Assembly (NCBI GenBank): GCA_905235885.1 | Contig: CAJONM010000034.1 | Location: forward strand, 1-17,590 | Direction: 5' to 3' | DNA: 17,590 nt | From: an uncultured Clostridia bacterium | GTDB taxonomy: Bacteria; Bacillota; Clostridia; UBA1381 | In this document: one piece after another, positions 1-6,373 of the stretch | Numbering within the stretch: the stretch's first letter is position 1 | Layout of the letters: each line of letters begins with the position of its first letter | The notes under the pieces: generated by a model | What the model was told of the DNA's origin: nothing | The model's database searches: none | What the model saw: the letters and a program-made list of their open reading frames with translations, nothing else | Translations under genes and position numbers: made by a program

Positions 1-26
1 CTATGGTCGGAAACGCACATGGACAT

Positions 27-87
27 AACAAAGCGCTTTATCTTCTCTGCCCGCCGCAGGCGTGCGCCGAAGGCGCTTTGTTCTTTT
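27..87 (+). terminator. Probable intrinsic terminator of an upstream off-window gene
   Basis: The arms AACAAAGCGC (27-36) and GCGCTTTGTT (73-82) are perfectly complementary, and three further inner pairs (one G-T) extend the stem. The loop contains a smaller CTGC/GCAG hairpin (47-59). The stem is followed by CTTTTG, a modest T-tract. No gene is visible in 1-26, so this most likely ends transcription of a gene left of the window. It could also be a structured leader of the next operon. Confidence 0.55.
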
Positions 88-162
88 GTATGGAAAAAGA
101 TGCACAACTGCACGAATAAATATTTTGTAAAAATCATCAACGACGCAGAGTTAATAAAAGTA

Positions 163-191
163 TTGAATTTATAGCGAAAATGTGATATACT
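163..191 (+). promoter_or_regulatory. Sigma-A-type promoter for the ASKHA/nitroreductase/phosphatase operon
   Basis: TTGAAT (163-168) and TATACT (186-191) are separated by 17 bp. A TG dinucleotide one base upstream of the -10 (183-184) makes it an extended -10. It lies 60 bp upstream of the first start codon at 252, and the intervening leader shows no clear terminator. Confidence 0.7.
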
Positions 192-251
192 TGCAGCAGA
201 GTAATACATTGGATCAGGCTCGTCATTACCGGCGGCAGACAGGGGGCGTAT

Positions 252-1817
252 ATGGGTACCGATAAATCATCCGATGCGTCTTTGGCGCGGATCCGTCTCA
301 GACAGGGTAACGGGATAAGGTATATCCTGCCGAGGGATAATGAGACAGTTATGGATGCGCTTATAAGATACGGAGTGTATATAAACGCCGTATGCGGCGG
401 CAAGGGAAGATGCGGCAAGTGTAAGGTAAAGACATCGGGAACGGATATCCCCGTTTCCGCCGCCGATCGCGCGTTTTTTTCGGCCGGCGAGCTTGACGAC
501 GGCTGGCGGTTGTCTTGCGCGCTTCATGCTTGTGATGGGCTTGAGGAAATTTCCGTAGAAAATGATGACGGCTTTGAGATCATAACAGAACACGCAGATA
601 TAACTGCCGCAAACGGCGGAAGTGGTTACGCCATAGGGATAGATATAGGCACTACGACGATAGCCTTTTGTCTTCTGGACAGATCAAGCGGCAGAGTATG
701 CGGTACTACCTCAGAAGTAAACAGACAGCGCATATTCGGAGCGGATGTCATATCCCGTATACAAGCCGCATCGGAGGGTAAGGGCGGAAAGCTGGGAGAG
801 AGCATAAAAAATGATCTCAAAAACGGGATATTGCGCCTTTGCCGCGAATGCAAAATAACGGCAGATAAGATCTCGTCAATCGCTGTTGCGGCTAATACGG
901 CAATGACGCATCTTCTCATGGGATACGACTGCTCCTCTTTGGGACGGTATCCGTTCAAGCCCGTCAATATTGACATGATACGCGTCGGTCTTAACGAGAT
1001 AACGGGCATACCGACAAAAACGGAGACGGTCATTCTTCCCGGCATATCCGCATATATCGGCGCGGATATTGTTTCGGGGATGTATGCGTGCGACTTTGAC
1101 AAGACGGATGATATTTGTCTGCTTGTTGATCTGGGAACAAACGGCGAGATGGCGTTGGGCAACCGACATGGGATAATTGCCGCGTCCTCCGCGGCAGGTC
1201 CGGCGTTTGAGGGCGGAAGCATAAGCTGCGGAATGGGCAGCGTTGAGGGGGCGATCTGCTCCGTATCTCTGGATGGCGAAGAAGCGACTGTCCGTACAAT
1301 AAAGGACAAGCAGCCGATCGGCATATGCGGTACAGGTGTGATCGAAGCCGTGGCGGAGCTGTTAAGAGAGGGAATGCTCGACAAAACGGGACTTTTGCGC
1401 GATGATTTGTTTGAGTGTGGTTTTTTGCTATGCGCCGACAGGGACGGATCGGAAATAACTCTTACTCAGAAGGATATACGGGAGATACAGCTTGCGAAGG
1501 CGGCTGTAAGAACAGGCATAGAAATACTTATCCGCGAATACGGCATAACAAAGGAGCAGGTCAGCAAGATATATATAGCCGGTGGATTTGGTTATCGTCT
1601 TGATGCCTCTAAGGCGATAGCGATAGGTATGATACCACCGGAGTTTGACGGACGGATCGAGGCGGTCGGAAATACATCGCTTGCCGGTGCGTTGAAATTT
1701 TTAAACGATCCAAACGGTAGCGAAATGCTCACCAATATTGTGAGCGTCGCAAAAGAGATAAGTCTTCCGCAGAACGCGGACTTTAACGAGCTATATATGA
1801 AGTTTATGTCATTTTAA
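252..1817 (+). CDS. 2Fe-2S/ASKHA-domain protein, RACo-like corrinoid activation protein
   Basis: 521 residues. The N-terminus is a plant-type 2Fe-2S ferredoxin domain with C48, C54 and C57 (spacing C-x5-C-x2-C) and the fourth ligand C89. An ASKHA ATPase fold follows: phosphate-1 motif DIGTTT (131-136), phosphate-2 DLGTNGE (293-299), GICGTG (357-362) and adenosine motif AGGFG (443-447). This architecture is that of RACo/DUF4445 proteins, which use ATP hydrolysis to reduce inactive Co(II) corrinoid cofactors of methyltransferase systems. It is somewhat shorter than the roughly 600 or more residues of well-known RACo proteins, with a short linker between domains. The ATG at 252 follows AGGGGG. 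A nitroreductase starts 38 bp downstream. No corrinoid protein or methyltransferase is in view, so the physiological partner is unknown. The family is secure; the exact substrate is inferred. Confidence 0.88.
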   Translation: MGTDKSSDASLARIRLRQGNGIRYILPRDNETVMDALIRYGVYINAVCGGKGRCGKCKVKTSGTDIPVSAADRAFFSAGELDDGWRLSCALHACDGLEEISVENDDGFEIITEHADITAANGGSGYAIGIDIGTTTIAFCLLDRSSGRVCGTTSEVNRQRIFGADVISRIQAASEGKGGKLGESIKNDLKNGILRLCRECKITADKISSIAVAANTAMTHLLMGYDCSSLGRYPFKPVNIDMIRVGLNEITGIPTKTETVILPGISAYIGADIVSGMYACDFDKTDDICLLVDLGTNGEMALGNRHGIIAASSAAGPAFEGGSISCGMGSVEGAICSVSLDGEEATVRTIKDKQPIGICGTGVIEAVAELLREGMLDKTGLLRDDLFECGFLLCADRDGSEITLTQKDIREIQLAKAAVRTGIEILIREYGITKEQVSKIYIAGGFGYRLDASKAIAIGMIPPEFDGRIEAVGNTSLAGALKFLNDPNGSEMLTNIVSVAKEISLPQNADFNELYMKFMSF

Positions 1818-1855
1818 ATCACAGAGTAAAAAAATATCAGATAGGAGGAATTATC

Positions 1856-2521
1856 ATGGCAGGAGGAAAGGAAACAAACTGTCCGCTATGCGGAAGACAT
1901 TGCAGCGCGGACGCGCCGAGCTGTCAGAGAGGAAAGGAATATTTCCGGACGGACGGCGCAAGCGAAACAGGTCATACAAGACATGGGTGCGGAACGCACT
2001 GTCACGGTCGTCACAAGCATCATCACCGTGATCCTGTATTCAGCCGTATGAGCATCAGAAATTATACCGATCAACCGGTGGAGGCGGAGAAAATAGACAG
2101 AATACTCCGCGCCGGCATGGCGGCGCCGTCCGCCGGAAATCAGCAGCCATGGGAGTTTTTTGTCGTTACGGATAAAAAGAAGATCAAGGAACTGTCCGGG
2201 GTTAGCGAGTACTCTGTCTGCGCGGCGGAAGCAAGTGTTGTTATTGTGCCATGCTACAGGACCGAAGGCTTGAGGTTCCCTGTATTTGATACGATAGACC
2301 TTGCGTGCGCAACGGAAAATATGCTGATAGAAGCTGCGGCGCTCGGCTTGGGAAGCGTATGGTTAAGCGTAGCGCCTATAGAGGAGAGGATAAAGAAAGC
2401 CGATGAGGTACTCGGAATAGGCGATGATCTGCACGCGTTTGTTATTTTGCCCATAGGCTACCCGATGAAAGAAAGAGACCCACAAGACAGATTTGATGAA
2501 GACAGAATTCATTATCTGTAA
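1856..2521 (+). CDS. Nitroreductase-family flavoprotein with Cys/His-rich N-terminal extension
   Basis: 221 residues. Residues 64-221 form a nitroreductase (NfsA/NfsB-like, FMN) domain: SIRNY (66-70) and PSAGNQQPW (91-99) are the usual FMN-contacting segments, and GLGSVWL (164-170) and ILPIGYP (197-203) are further family motifs. Such enzymes reduce nitro, quinone or flavin substrates with NAD(P)H. The first 60 residues are not part of that fold. They hold NCPLCGRHC with cysteines at 9, 12, 16 and 23, then a segment with C45, C49 and eight histidines between 40 and 57, which looks metal-binding. The ATG has an excellent AGGAGG (1843-1848), so the extension is really translated. The gene lies between a corrinoid-activase-like protein and a phosphatase (25 bp to the next start), probably in one operon. 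The real substrate is unknown. Confidence 0.85.
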   Translation: MAGGKETNCPLCGRHCSADAPSCQRGKEYFRTDGASETGHTRHGCGTHCHGRHKHHHRDPVFSRMSIRNYTDQPVEAEKIDRILRAGMAAPSAGNQQPWEFFVVTDKKKIKELSGVSEYSVCAAEASVVIVPCYRTEGLRFPVFDTIDLACATENMLIEAAALGLGSVWLSVAPIEERIKKADEVLGIGDDLHAFVILPIGYPMKERDPQDRFDEDRIHYL

Positions 2522-2532
2522 CAGAATAAGGC

Positions 2533-2549
2533 GAGGGGAAATTATAATG
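2533..2549 (+). promoter_or_regulatory. Shine-Dalgarno site that fixes the phosphatase start
   Basis: GAGGGG (2533-2538) sits 8 bp before the ATG at 2547. An in-frame ATG at 2493 would add 18 residues with no family similarity and would overlap the nitroreductase, so 2547 is preferred. Confidence 0.75.
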
Positions 2550-3002
2550 ATAAAGATATTGTTTGTTTGTCATGGCAATATTTGCAGAAGCCCTATGGCG
2601 GAGTTTGTGATGAAGGACATGGTGAAAAAAGCAGGAGTGGAACGGGAATTTGAAATAGCGTCTGCCGCTACAAGCACAGAGGAGCTGGGCAATCCCGTAT
2701 ATCCTCCGGCGCGGCGCAAGCTTGCCGAGCATGGATTGAGCTGCGAGGGCAAAACGGCACGGCAGATGACAAAGGCTGATTACGGTTATTATGATCGCAT
2801 AATTGCTATGGACAGACTCAATCTGCGTAATATGAAGCGATTTATCGGTGATGACCCTGAGGGAAAGGTGTCGCTGCTCATGGACTATACCGACCGGGTC
2901 GGAGATGTAGCCGATCCGTGGTATACGGGCGATTTTGAAACAACATGGACAGATGTAAACGAGGGTTGTCGGGGGCTTTTGCATTATCTCTGCGGCAAAT
3001 AA
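2547..3002 (+). CDS. Low-molecular-weight protein tyrosine phosphatase
   Basis: 151 residues, the usual length of the family. The phosphate-binding loop CHGNICRS at residues 8-15 (CX5R, nucleophile C8, R14) lies at the N-terminus as expected. The general-acid aspartate is in VADPW (D123-P124). The protein removes phosphate from phosphotyrosine (possibly phosphoarginine) and is cytosolic. The start is chosen at MIKILFVC because GAGGGG precedes it and all family members begin at this beta strand. It follows the nitroreductase by 25 bp and probably shares its promoter. No tyrosine kinase or capsule genes are nearby, so the physiological target cannot be read from context. Confidence 0.92.
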   Translation: MIKILFVCHGNICRSPMAEFVMKDMVKKAGVEREFEIASAATSTEELGNPVYPPARRKLAEHGLSCEGKTARQMTKADYGYYDRIIAMDRLNLRNMKRFIGDDPEGKVSLLMDYTDRVGDVADPWYTGDFETTWTDVNEGCRGLLHYLCGK

Positions 3003-3004
3003 CG

Positions 3005-3028
3005 GAAAATACCGTGTCGGTCATTTTC
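3005..3028 (+). terminator. Hairpin after the phosphatase gene, possible weak terminator
   Basis: GAAAATACCG (3005-3014) pairs with CGGT-C-ATTTTC (3018-3028) around a TGT loop with one bulged C, right after the stop codon at 3002. There is no T-run beyond the stem. The ATTTT of the right arm is the only U-rich part, so termination would be weak. Confidence 0.35.
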
Positions 3029-3032
3029 GGTA

Positions 3033-3062
3033 TTGACAACAGGGCGAAAGATATGGTAAAAT
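3033..3062 (+). promoter_or_regulatory. Sigma-A-type promoter for the stalk-repeat secreted protein
   Basis: A consensus TTGACA (3033-3038) and TAAAAT (3057-3062) are separated by 18 bp. They lie 34 bp upstream of the ATG at 3097, which indicates that this gene is transcribed separately from the preceding operon. Confidence 0.65.
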
Positions 3063-3096
3063 GTGACTTGAAAATATTACATGGGAGTGTATTGCT

Positions 3097-3618
3097 ATGA
3101 AAAGAAAATTAGCATTATTAACGGTATTCATTATCGGCCTTATGTCCGTTATGCCTGCGGCACAAGCAAAGACGGGTGATATAAAGGGCAGAGCGTATCA
3201 TACGGATATAGTTGCATATATAAATAATTATGCGATACCTTCATACGCCGTAAACGGAACGAGCTGCGTTATAGCCGAGGATCTTAGAAATTTCGGGTTT
3301 GAGGTGGTCTGGAACAAGTCCGAAAAGACGCTTAATATTTACAGAAATCTCAATACGATAGCGTTCGATATGGATGTTAAAAAGACGGGCAAGCCCGGCA
3401 GCGTTTATGATTATGTATACGAAACCGATATTGTGACATATGCAAACGGTCAACAGATACAGTCATATGCGATAAACGGTCGCACAGTCGTGCCGATAGA
3501 GAGCCTTACAATGTTTGGCGAGGTACACTGGGTATCACATGAGAGAGCATTGAAAATGTGGATAGACGGATTTAATGTGCGCGACGGTATGCAGCCGGTA
3601 AAGCAGTATTCAAAATAA
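3097..3618 (+). CDS. Secreted protein with two copper amine oxidase N-terminal-like (stalk) repeats
   Basis: 173 residues. A signal peptide is clear: a basic MKRK start, a hydrophobic core to about residue 20, and a probable signal peptidase I site after AQA (22-24). The mature part is an internal duplication. Residues about 34-82 and 108-155 share the pattern of a Y-x-TDIV-x-Y strand, an IxSYAxNG turn (47-54 and 121-128), a V(I/P)-E-x-L helix start, an F-x-EV(V/H)W strand and a K/R-x-L-x-(I/M) strand. This resembles the copper amine oxidase N-terminal/stalk domain common in secreted Firmicutes proteins, where it is a cell-surface module and not an enzyme. There are no catalytic residues, LPXTG motif or transmembrane tail, so it is probably released or loosely wall-bound. 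The gene has its own promoter and a strong terminator. Its function is unknown. Confidence 0.75.
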   Translation: MKRKLALLTVFIIGLMSVMPAAQAKTGDIKGRAYHTDIVAYINNYAIPSYAVNGTSCVIAEDLRNFGFEVVWNKSEKTLNIYRNLNTIAFDMDVKKTGKPGSVYDYVYETDIVTYANGQQIQSYAINGRTVVPIESLTMFGEVHWVSHERALKMWIDGFNVRDGMQPVKQYSK

Positions 3619-3624
3619 AAATTA

Positions 3625-3670
3625 AGAGGCTGTAAAAAACTCAGTTTTTTTACAGCCTCTCTGTTTTTTT
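3625..3670. terminator. Strong bidirectional intrinsic terminator
   Basis: AGAGGCTGTAAAAAA (3625-3639) is perfectly complementary to TTTTTTACAGCCTCT (3646-3660) with a 6-base loop. T-rich tails flank both sides (GTTTTTTTGG on the plus strand; AATTTTTATTTT read on the minus strand). It separates the convergent stalk-repeat gene and the COG2426-type gene. Confidence 0.92.
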
Positions 3671-3677
3671 GGTCACC

Positions 3678-4193
3678 TTAATTTATAAGTCCGATTATTG
3701 TCTGTATAACTCCATAGCTTATCATCGACATTATAAGCCCTGCCGTCAACACTCCGAAAAAGATAAACAGCAGGCTTTTTTTTCTGTCAAGCCCAAGCAG
3801 CACCGCAAGCAGGCTTCCCGTCCACGCGCCTGTACCCGGCAGAGGTATCGCCACGAACAGAAACAGGCCGAGGTATCCGTATTTGGCTATCTGATCGGAT
3901 TTTTTCATTGCCCTGCTTTCAAAGAAATCGGGTATTCCGCGCAGATGTTTTGCCCTTTTCATAAATGCAAATATCTTTTCGATAAAAAGCAATATAAACG
4001 GAATGGGGAGCATATTGCCCAAAACAGCCGTTATGTAGGTCTGAATAAACGGCAGTCCCAGCGCGCCGCCGGCAACGAGAATGCTGCCGCGAAGCTCCAG
4101 GAGCGGTATCATGGCTATAATGAAATTTATGATCTGCGGCGATACATGATGCGCCGACAACGCGTCTATTATAGACACTGCGATATGTTCCAT
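3678..4193 (-). CDS. Small multidrug export-type membrane protein (COG2426 family)
   Basis: 171 residues, about four or five hydrophobic membrane segments. Two family signatures are visible: the N-terminal MIPLLELRGSI (28-38) and the central PLPGTGAWTGS (117-127). These are hallmarks of the small multidrug export protein family (COG2426), a poorly characterised set of bacterial inner-membrane proteins distantly like the DedA/SNARE-associated proteins. The transport activity implied by the name is not well proven. It starts 4 bp after the stop of the upstream lipid-kinase gene, with AAGGAG for ribosome binding, so the two are co-transcribed. A link to membrane lipid metabolism is an inference from that pairing. 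Confidence 0.82.
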   Translation of the reverse strand: MEHIAVSIIDALSAHHVSPQIINFIIAMIPLLELRGSILVAGGALGLPFIQTYITAVLGNMLPIPFILLFIEKIFAFMKRAKHLRGIPDFFESRAMKKSDQIAKYGYLGLFLFVAIPLPGTGAWTGSLLAVLLGLDRKKSLLFIFFGVLTAGLIMSMISYGVIQTIIGLIN

Positions 4194-4197
4194 ACGG

Positions 4198-5106
4198 TTA
4201 ATTCTCCTTGTTGTTTATGATAAAATCAACGGCGTTGGGGATCACCTTAAATACTGCCGAGTCCGTCTCGCCGCCGTATTCGCCGTCGAGCGTCCAACGA
4301 ACGGGGAGGCTGGTTTTTATTTTTGCGCCCGTTGTGCTTATTACGCGCATACCGTCCTTGTTGCGTTCACCGTTTTTAATGCTTGTTATGAGCGTTGCGA
4401 AGTCGATTATGTTGTCGGTTTTCGGGATGACGACTATTTCAAACAGACCGTCGTTTGTGTTGATGTTGTAAAAGTCACCGACATCAAAGCCTGCGACGCT
4501 GGTTGAGTTCATTATAAGGCATACGAAAACATCGCCTTCATATTCCTCGCCCTCATCCGTTTTGATGCTTACATATATGCCCTCAAGTGTATACAGCCGC
4601 TTTATGCCTTCGATCACATATGCCGCGTTGCCTAAAAGATGCTTGGTAAGCTGCGGCGTATCGTAAGATACATCGGTAAACGCTCCGAATGCGGCAACAT
4701 ATATAAATGTCTTGTTATCAAAGCTGCCTATGTCGTATTTTACAAGGTTTCCGTCAATTATTGCCGCGGCGGCATTGACCATGGTTTTGGGTATGCCGTT
4801 CCCTGACGCGAAATCGTTCATTGTTCCGGCAGGGATATAGCCTATCGGAACGCGGCTTTCCGGCGGAAGCGACAGCATTCCGCTGACTGCCTCGTTTAAT
4901 GTCCCGTCGCCGCCCGATACGACAACGAGATCATATGTGCGACCGGCAGTGCCAAGCTCGGCGGTGCAGTCGCCCGGCTTCTGCGTGGGATGCACTGTTA
5001 CAATGTAATCCGCCTTGGTGAATATATCTATAATATCGAACAAATAGTCTTTTATCTTGCCCTTGCCCGAATACGGATTAAATATAAATAAAAGGTGTTT
5101 TCTCAT
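4198..5106 (-). CDS. Diacylglycerol/lipid kinase, YegS/DagK-like
   Basis: 302 residues, typical for the family. The N-terminus carries NPYSGKG (10-16) and the nucleotide-binding GGDGT (65-69) in the context VVVSGGDGTLNEA. IPAGTMNDFA (91-100) is the usual GT-NDFA motif after the first subdomain. The family phosphorylates diacylglycerol or related lipids using ATP at the inner face of the membrane. An ATG 36 bases further upstream is possible, but CGGAGG (5113-5118) lies 6 bp before the ATG at 5106 and the family starts at this point, so the shorter form is preferred. The gene is first in a two-gene operon with a COG2426-type membrane protein. The exact lipid substrate is not determined by sequence. 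Confidence 0.88.
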   Translation of the reverse strand: MRKHLLFIFNPYSGKGKIKDYLFDIIDIFTKADYIVTVHPTQKPGDCTAELGTAGRTYDLVVVSGGDGTLNEAVSGMLSLPPESRVPIGYIPAGTMNDFASGNGIPKTMVNAAAAIIDGNLVKYDIGSFDNKTFIYVAAFGAFTDVSYDTPQLTKHLLGNAAYVIEGIKRLYTLEGIYVSIKTDEGEEYEGDVFVCLIMNSTSVAGFDVGDFYNINTNDGLFEIVVIPKTDNIIDFATLITSIKNGERNKDGMRVISTTGAKIKTSLPVRWTLDGEYGGETDSAVFKVIPNAVDFIINNKEN

Positions 5107-5153
5107 AGTATACCTCCGATACATATGGATTCGTATGATCATCCGATACTACT

Positions 5154-5181
5154 ATTATAAAGAAAAATTCGATAATGTCAA
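5154..5181 (-). promoter_or_regulatory. Consensus sigma-A promoter for the lipid-kinase operon
   Basis: Read on the minus strand: TTGACA (5181-5176), 16 bp, TATAAT (5159-5154). Both hexamers match the consensus exactly. It lies about 48 bp upstream of the ATG at 5106 and is back-to-back with the ruvX promoter. Confidence 0.82.
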
Positions 5182-5200
5182 GAATGTGGCGTTATTTTTC

Positions 5201-5229
5201 TTGAAAAATTTACGAATATGTGTTACAAT
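5201..5229 (+). promoter_or_regulatory. Sigma-A promoter for the ruvX-rnc-smc-ftsY cluster
   Basis: TTGAAA (5201-5206), a 17-bp spacer, TACAAT (5224-5229). Its position overlaps the longer possible ruvX start at 5218, which argues for translation starting at 5260. Confidence 0.78.
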
Positions 5230-5259
5230 TGGTTATTATATGTGAAAGGATATAGAGAT

Positions 5260-5673
5260 ATGCGTATTATGGGGATAGACTACGGCGATGCGCGTGTCGG
5301 AGTAGCGGTGAGCGATCTTTTGGGGATAACGGCACAGGGCGTCGGAACGATCCGCAATAAAGGCTCAAAGCAGCTTATGGCAGAGCTCATACCGATCATA
5401 GACGAATACGCGCCGGAAACGATCGTTATAGGGCTGCCCAGAAACATGGACGGCAGCGAGGGCTTCCGCGCCGAAGCGACATATAAATTCGCCGACAGGC
5501 TGCGCGAGATATATGATGGGGACATAGAATTTACAGACGAGCGGCTAACGACCGTCGGCGCGGCGAGATACCTTAATATGACCGATACGCGCGGAAAAAA
5601 GCGAAAGGGCGTTATAGATACGGTATCGGCGTGTATAATACTGGAAAACTATATGAGGAAAAAGAATATATAA
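5260..5673 (+). CDS. ruvX: RuvX/YqgF-family putative Holliday junction resolvase or rRNA-processing nuclease
   Basis: 137 residues, the usual size. The RNase H-like fold is shown by GIDYGDARVGVAVSD (5-19), whose D7 is the first acidic ligand, by DERLTT (93-98), and by GVIDTVSACIILENYM (117-132), which contributes D120. The family was named a putative Holliday junction resolvase; the E. coli member also acts in maturation of the 16S rRNA 5' end. AAAGGA (5245-5250) stands 9 bp before the ATG at 5260. An in-frame ATG at 5218 lies inside the promoter and is rejected. It heads a dense cluster in which RNase III follows 28 bp later, which agrees with an RNA-processing role. Confidence 0.92.
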   Translation: MRIMGIDYGDARVGVAVSDLLGITAQGVGTIRNKGSKQLMAELIPIIDEYAPETIVIGLPRNMDGSEGFRAEATYKFADRLREIYDGDIEFTDERLTTVGAARYLNMTDTRGKKRKGVIDTVSACIILENYMRKKNI

Positions 5674-5701
5674 CGGTTGAAAAAGGATTGTGAGATTTAT
5701 T

Positions 5702-6373
5702 ATGACCGATGCGGAAATAAAAATAGGATATACATTTAAAAATAAGAAGCTCCTTGAAAACGCGCTCGCGCACAGCTCATATGCCAACGAGATGCACACC
5801 TCCAATAACGAGCGTCTGGAATTTTTAGGCGATTCGGTACTGGGAATTATCATAAGCGAGTATCTGTTCAAACGCGCAAACCATGTCAACGAGGGAAGCC
5901 TGTCGAGGCTCAGAGCAACGCTCGTTTGCGAAGCGTCCCTTGCGGAGGTGGCGAAAAAAATATCGCTGCCGGACATTATTCTGCTGGGCAAGGGCGAGGA
6001 AAGAACAGGCGGCAGAAAGAGACCGTCGGTCGTTTCGGACGCGTTTGAAGCGGTATTGGGAGCGATATATCTCGATTCTAACCTCGATACGGCGAGAAAA
6101 TGGGTACTGAAGATAATGTCCGAGCGTATTGAGCTTGCATTGTCCGGCGGTCTTTACAGCGACTACAAGACAAAGCTGCAAGAGGTAGTCCAAAGCGATG
6201 GAAAAAGCACCGTAACATATACTACCATAGGCGATCTGCAAACGCAGTCGCCTAACAGATTTACAGTACAGGTCGAGATAAACGGCAAGCCGAAGGCGAC
6301 AGCGTCAGGCTCCGGAAAAAAGGAAGCGGAGCAGCGCGCGGCAAAGGCACTGCTTGAAAAAATGGGGAAATGA
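5702..6373 (+). CDS. rnc: Ribonuclease III
   Basis: 223 residues. The RNase III signature ERLEFLGDSVL is at 37-47, with catalytic E40 and D44. The second catalytic pair is D113 and E116 in SDAFEAVLGAIYLD (112-125). A double-stranded-RNA-binding domain covers about 154-222, beginning DYKTKLQE and ending with the GSGKKEAEQRAAKALL helix. The enzyme cleaves double-stranded RNA in rRNA precursors and regulatory duplexes. The start is uncertain: a GTG at 5690 would add four residues but sits only 2 bp from AAGGA (5683-5687), while the ATG at 5702 sits 14 bp away. I chose ATG because the family usually begins near this residue. The stop overlaps the next gene's start by 4 bases (ATGA), indicating coupling. 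Confidence 0.95.
   Translation: MTDAEIKIGYTFKNKKLLENALAHSSYANEMHTSNNERLEFLGDSVLGIIISEYLFKRANHVNEGSLSRLRATLVCEASLAEVAKKISLPDIILLGKGEERTGGRKRPSVVSDAFEAVLGAIYLDSNLDTARKWVLKIMSERIELALSGGLYSDYKTKLQEVVQSDGKSTVTYTTIGDLQTQSPNRFTVQVEINGKPKATASGSGKKEAEQRAAKALLEKMGK

Noticed and set aside
3669..4220. 183-codon plus-strand open frame
   Set aside because: It lies antisense to the COG2426-type gene, whose hallmark motifs PLPGTGAWTGS and LLELRGS are unmistakable. The plus-strand product is rich in His, Gln and Arg without any domain.
5218..5259. N-terminal extension of ruvX from an upstream ATG
   Set aside because: The codons overlap the -10 of the promoter at 5224-5229 and lack family similarity; AAAGGA before 5260 marks the true start.
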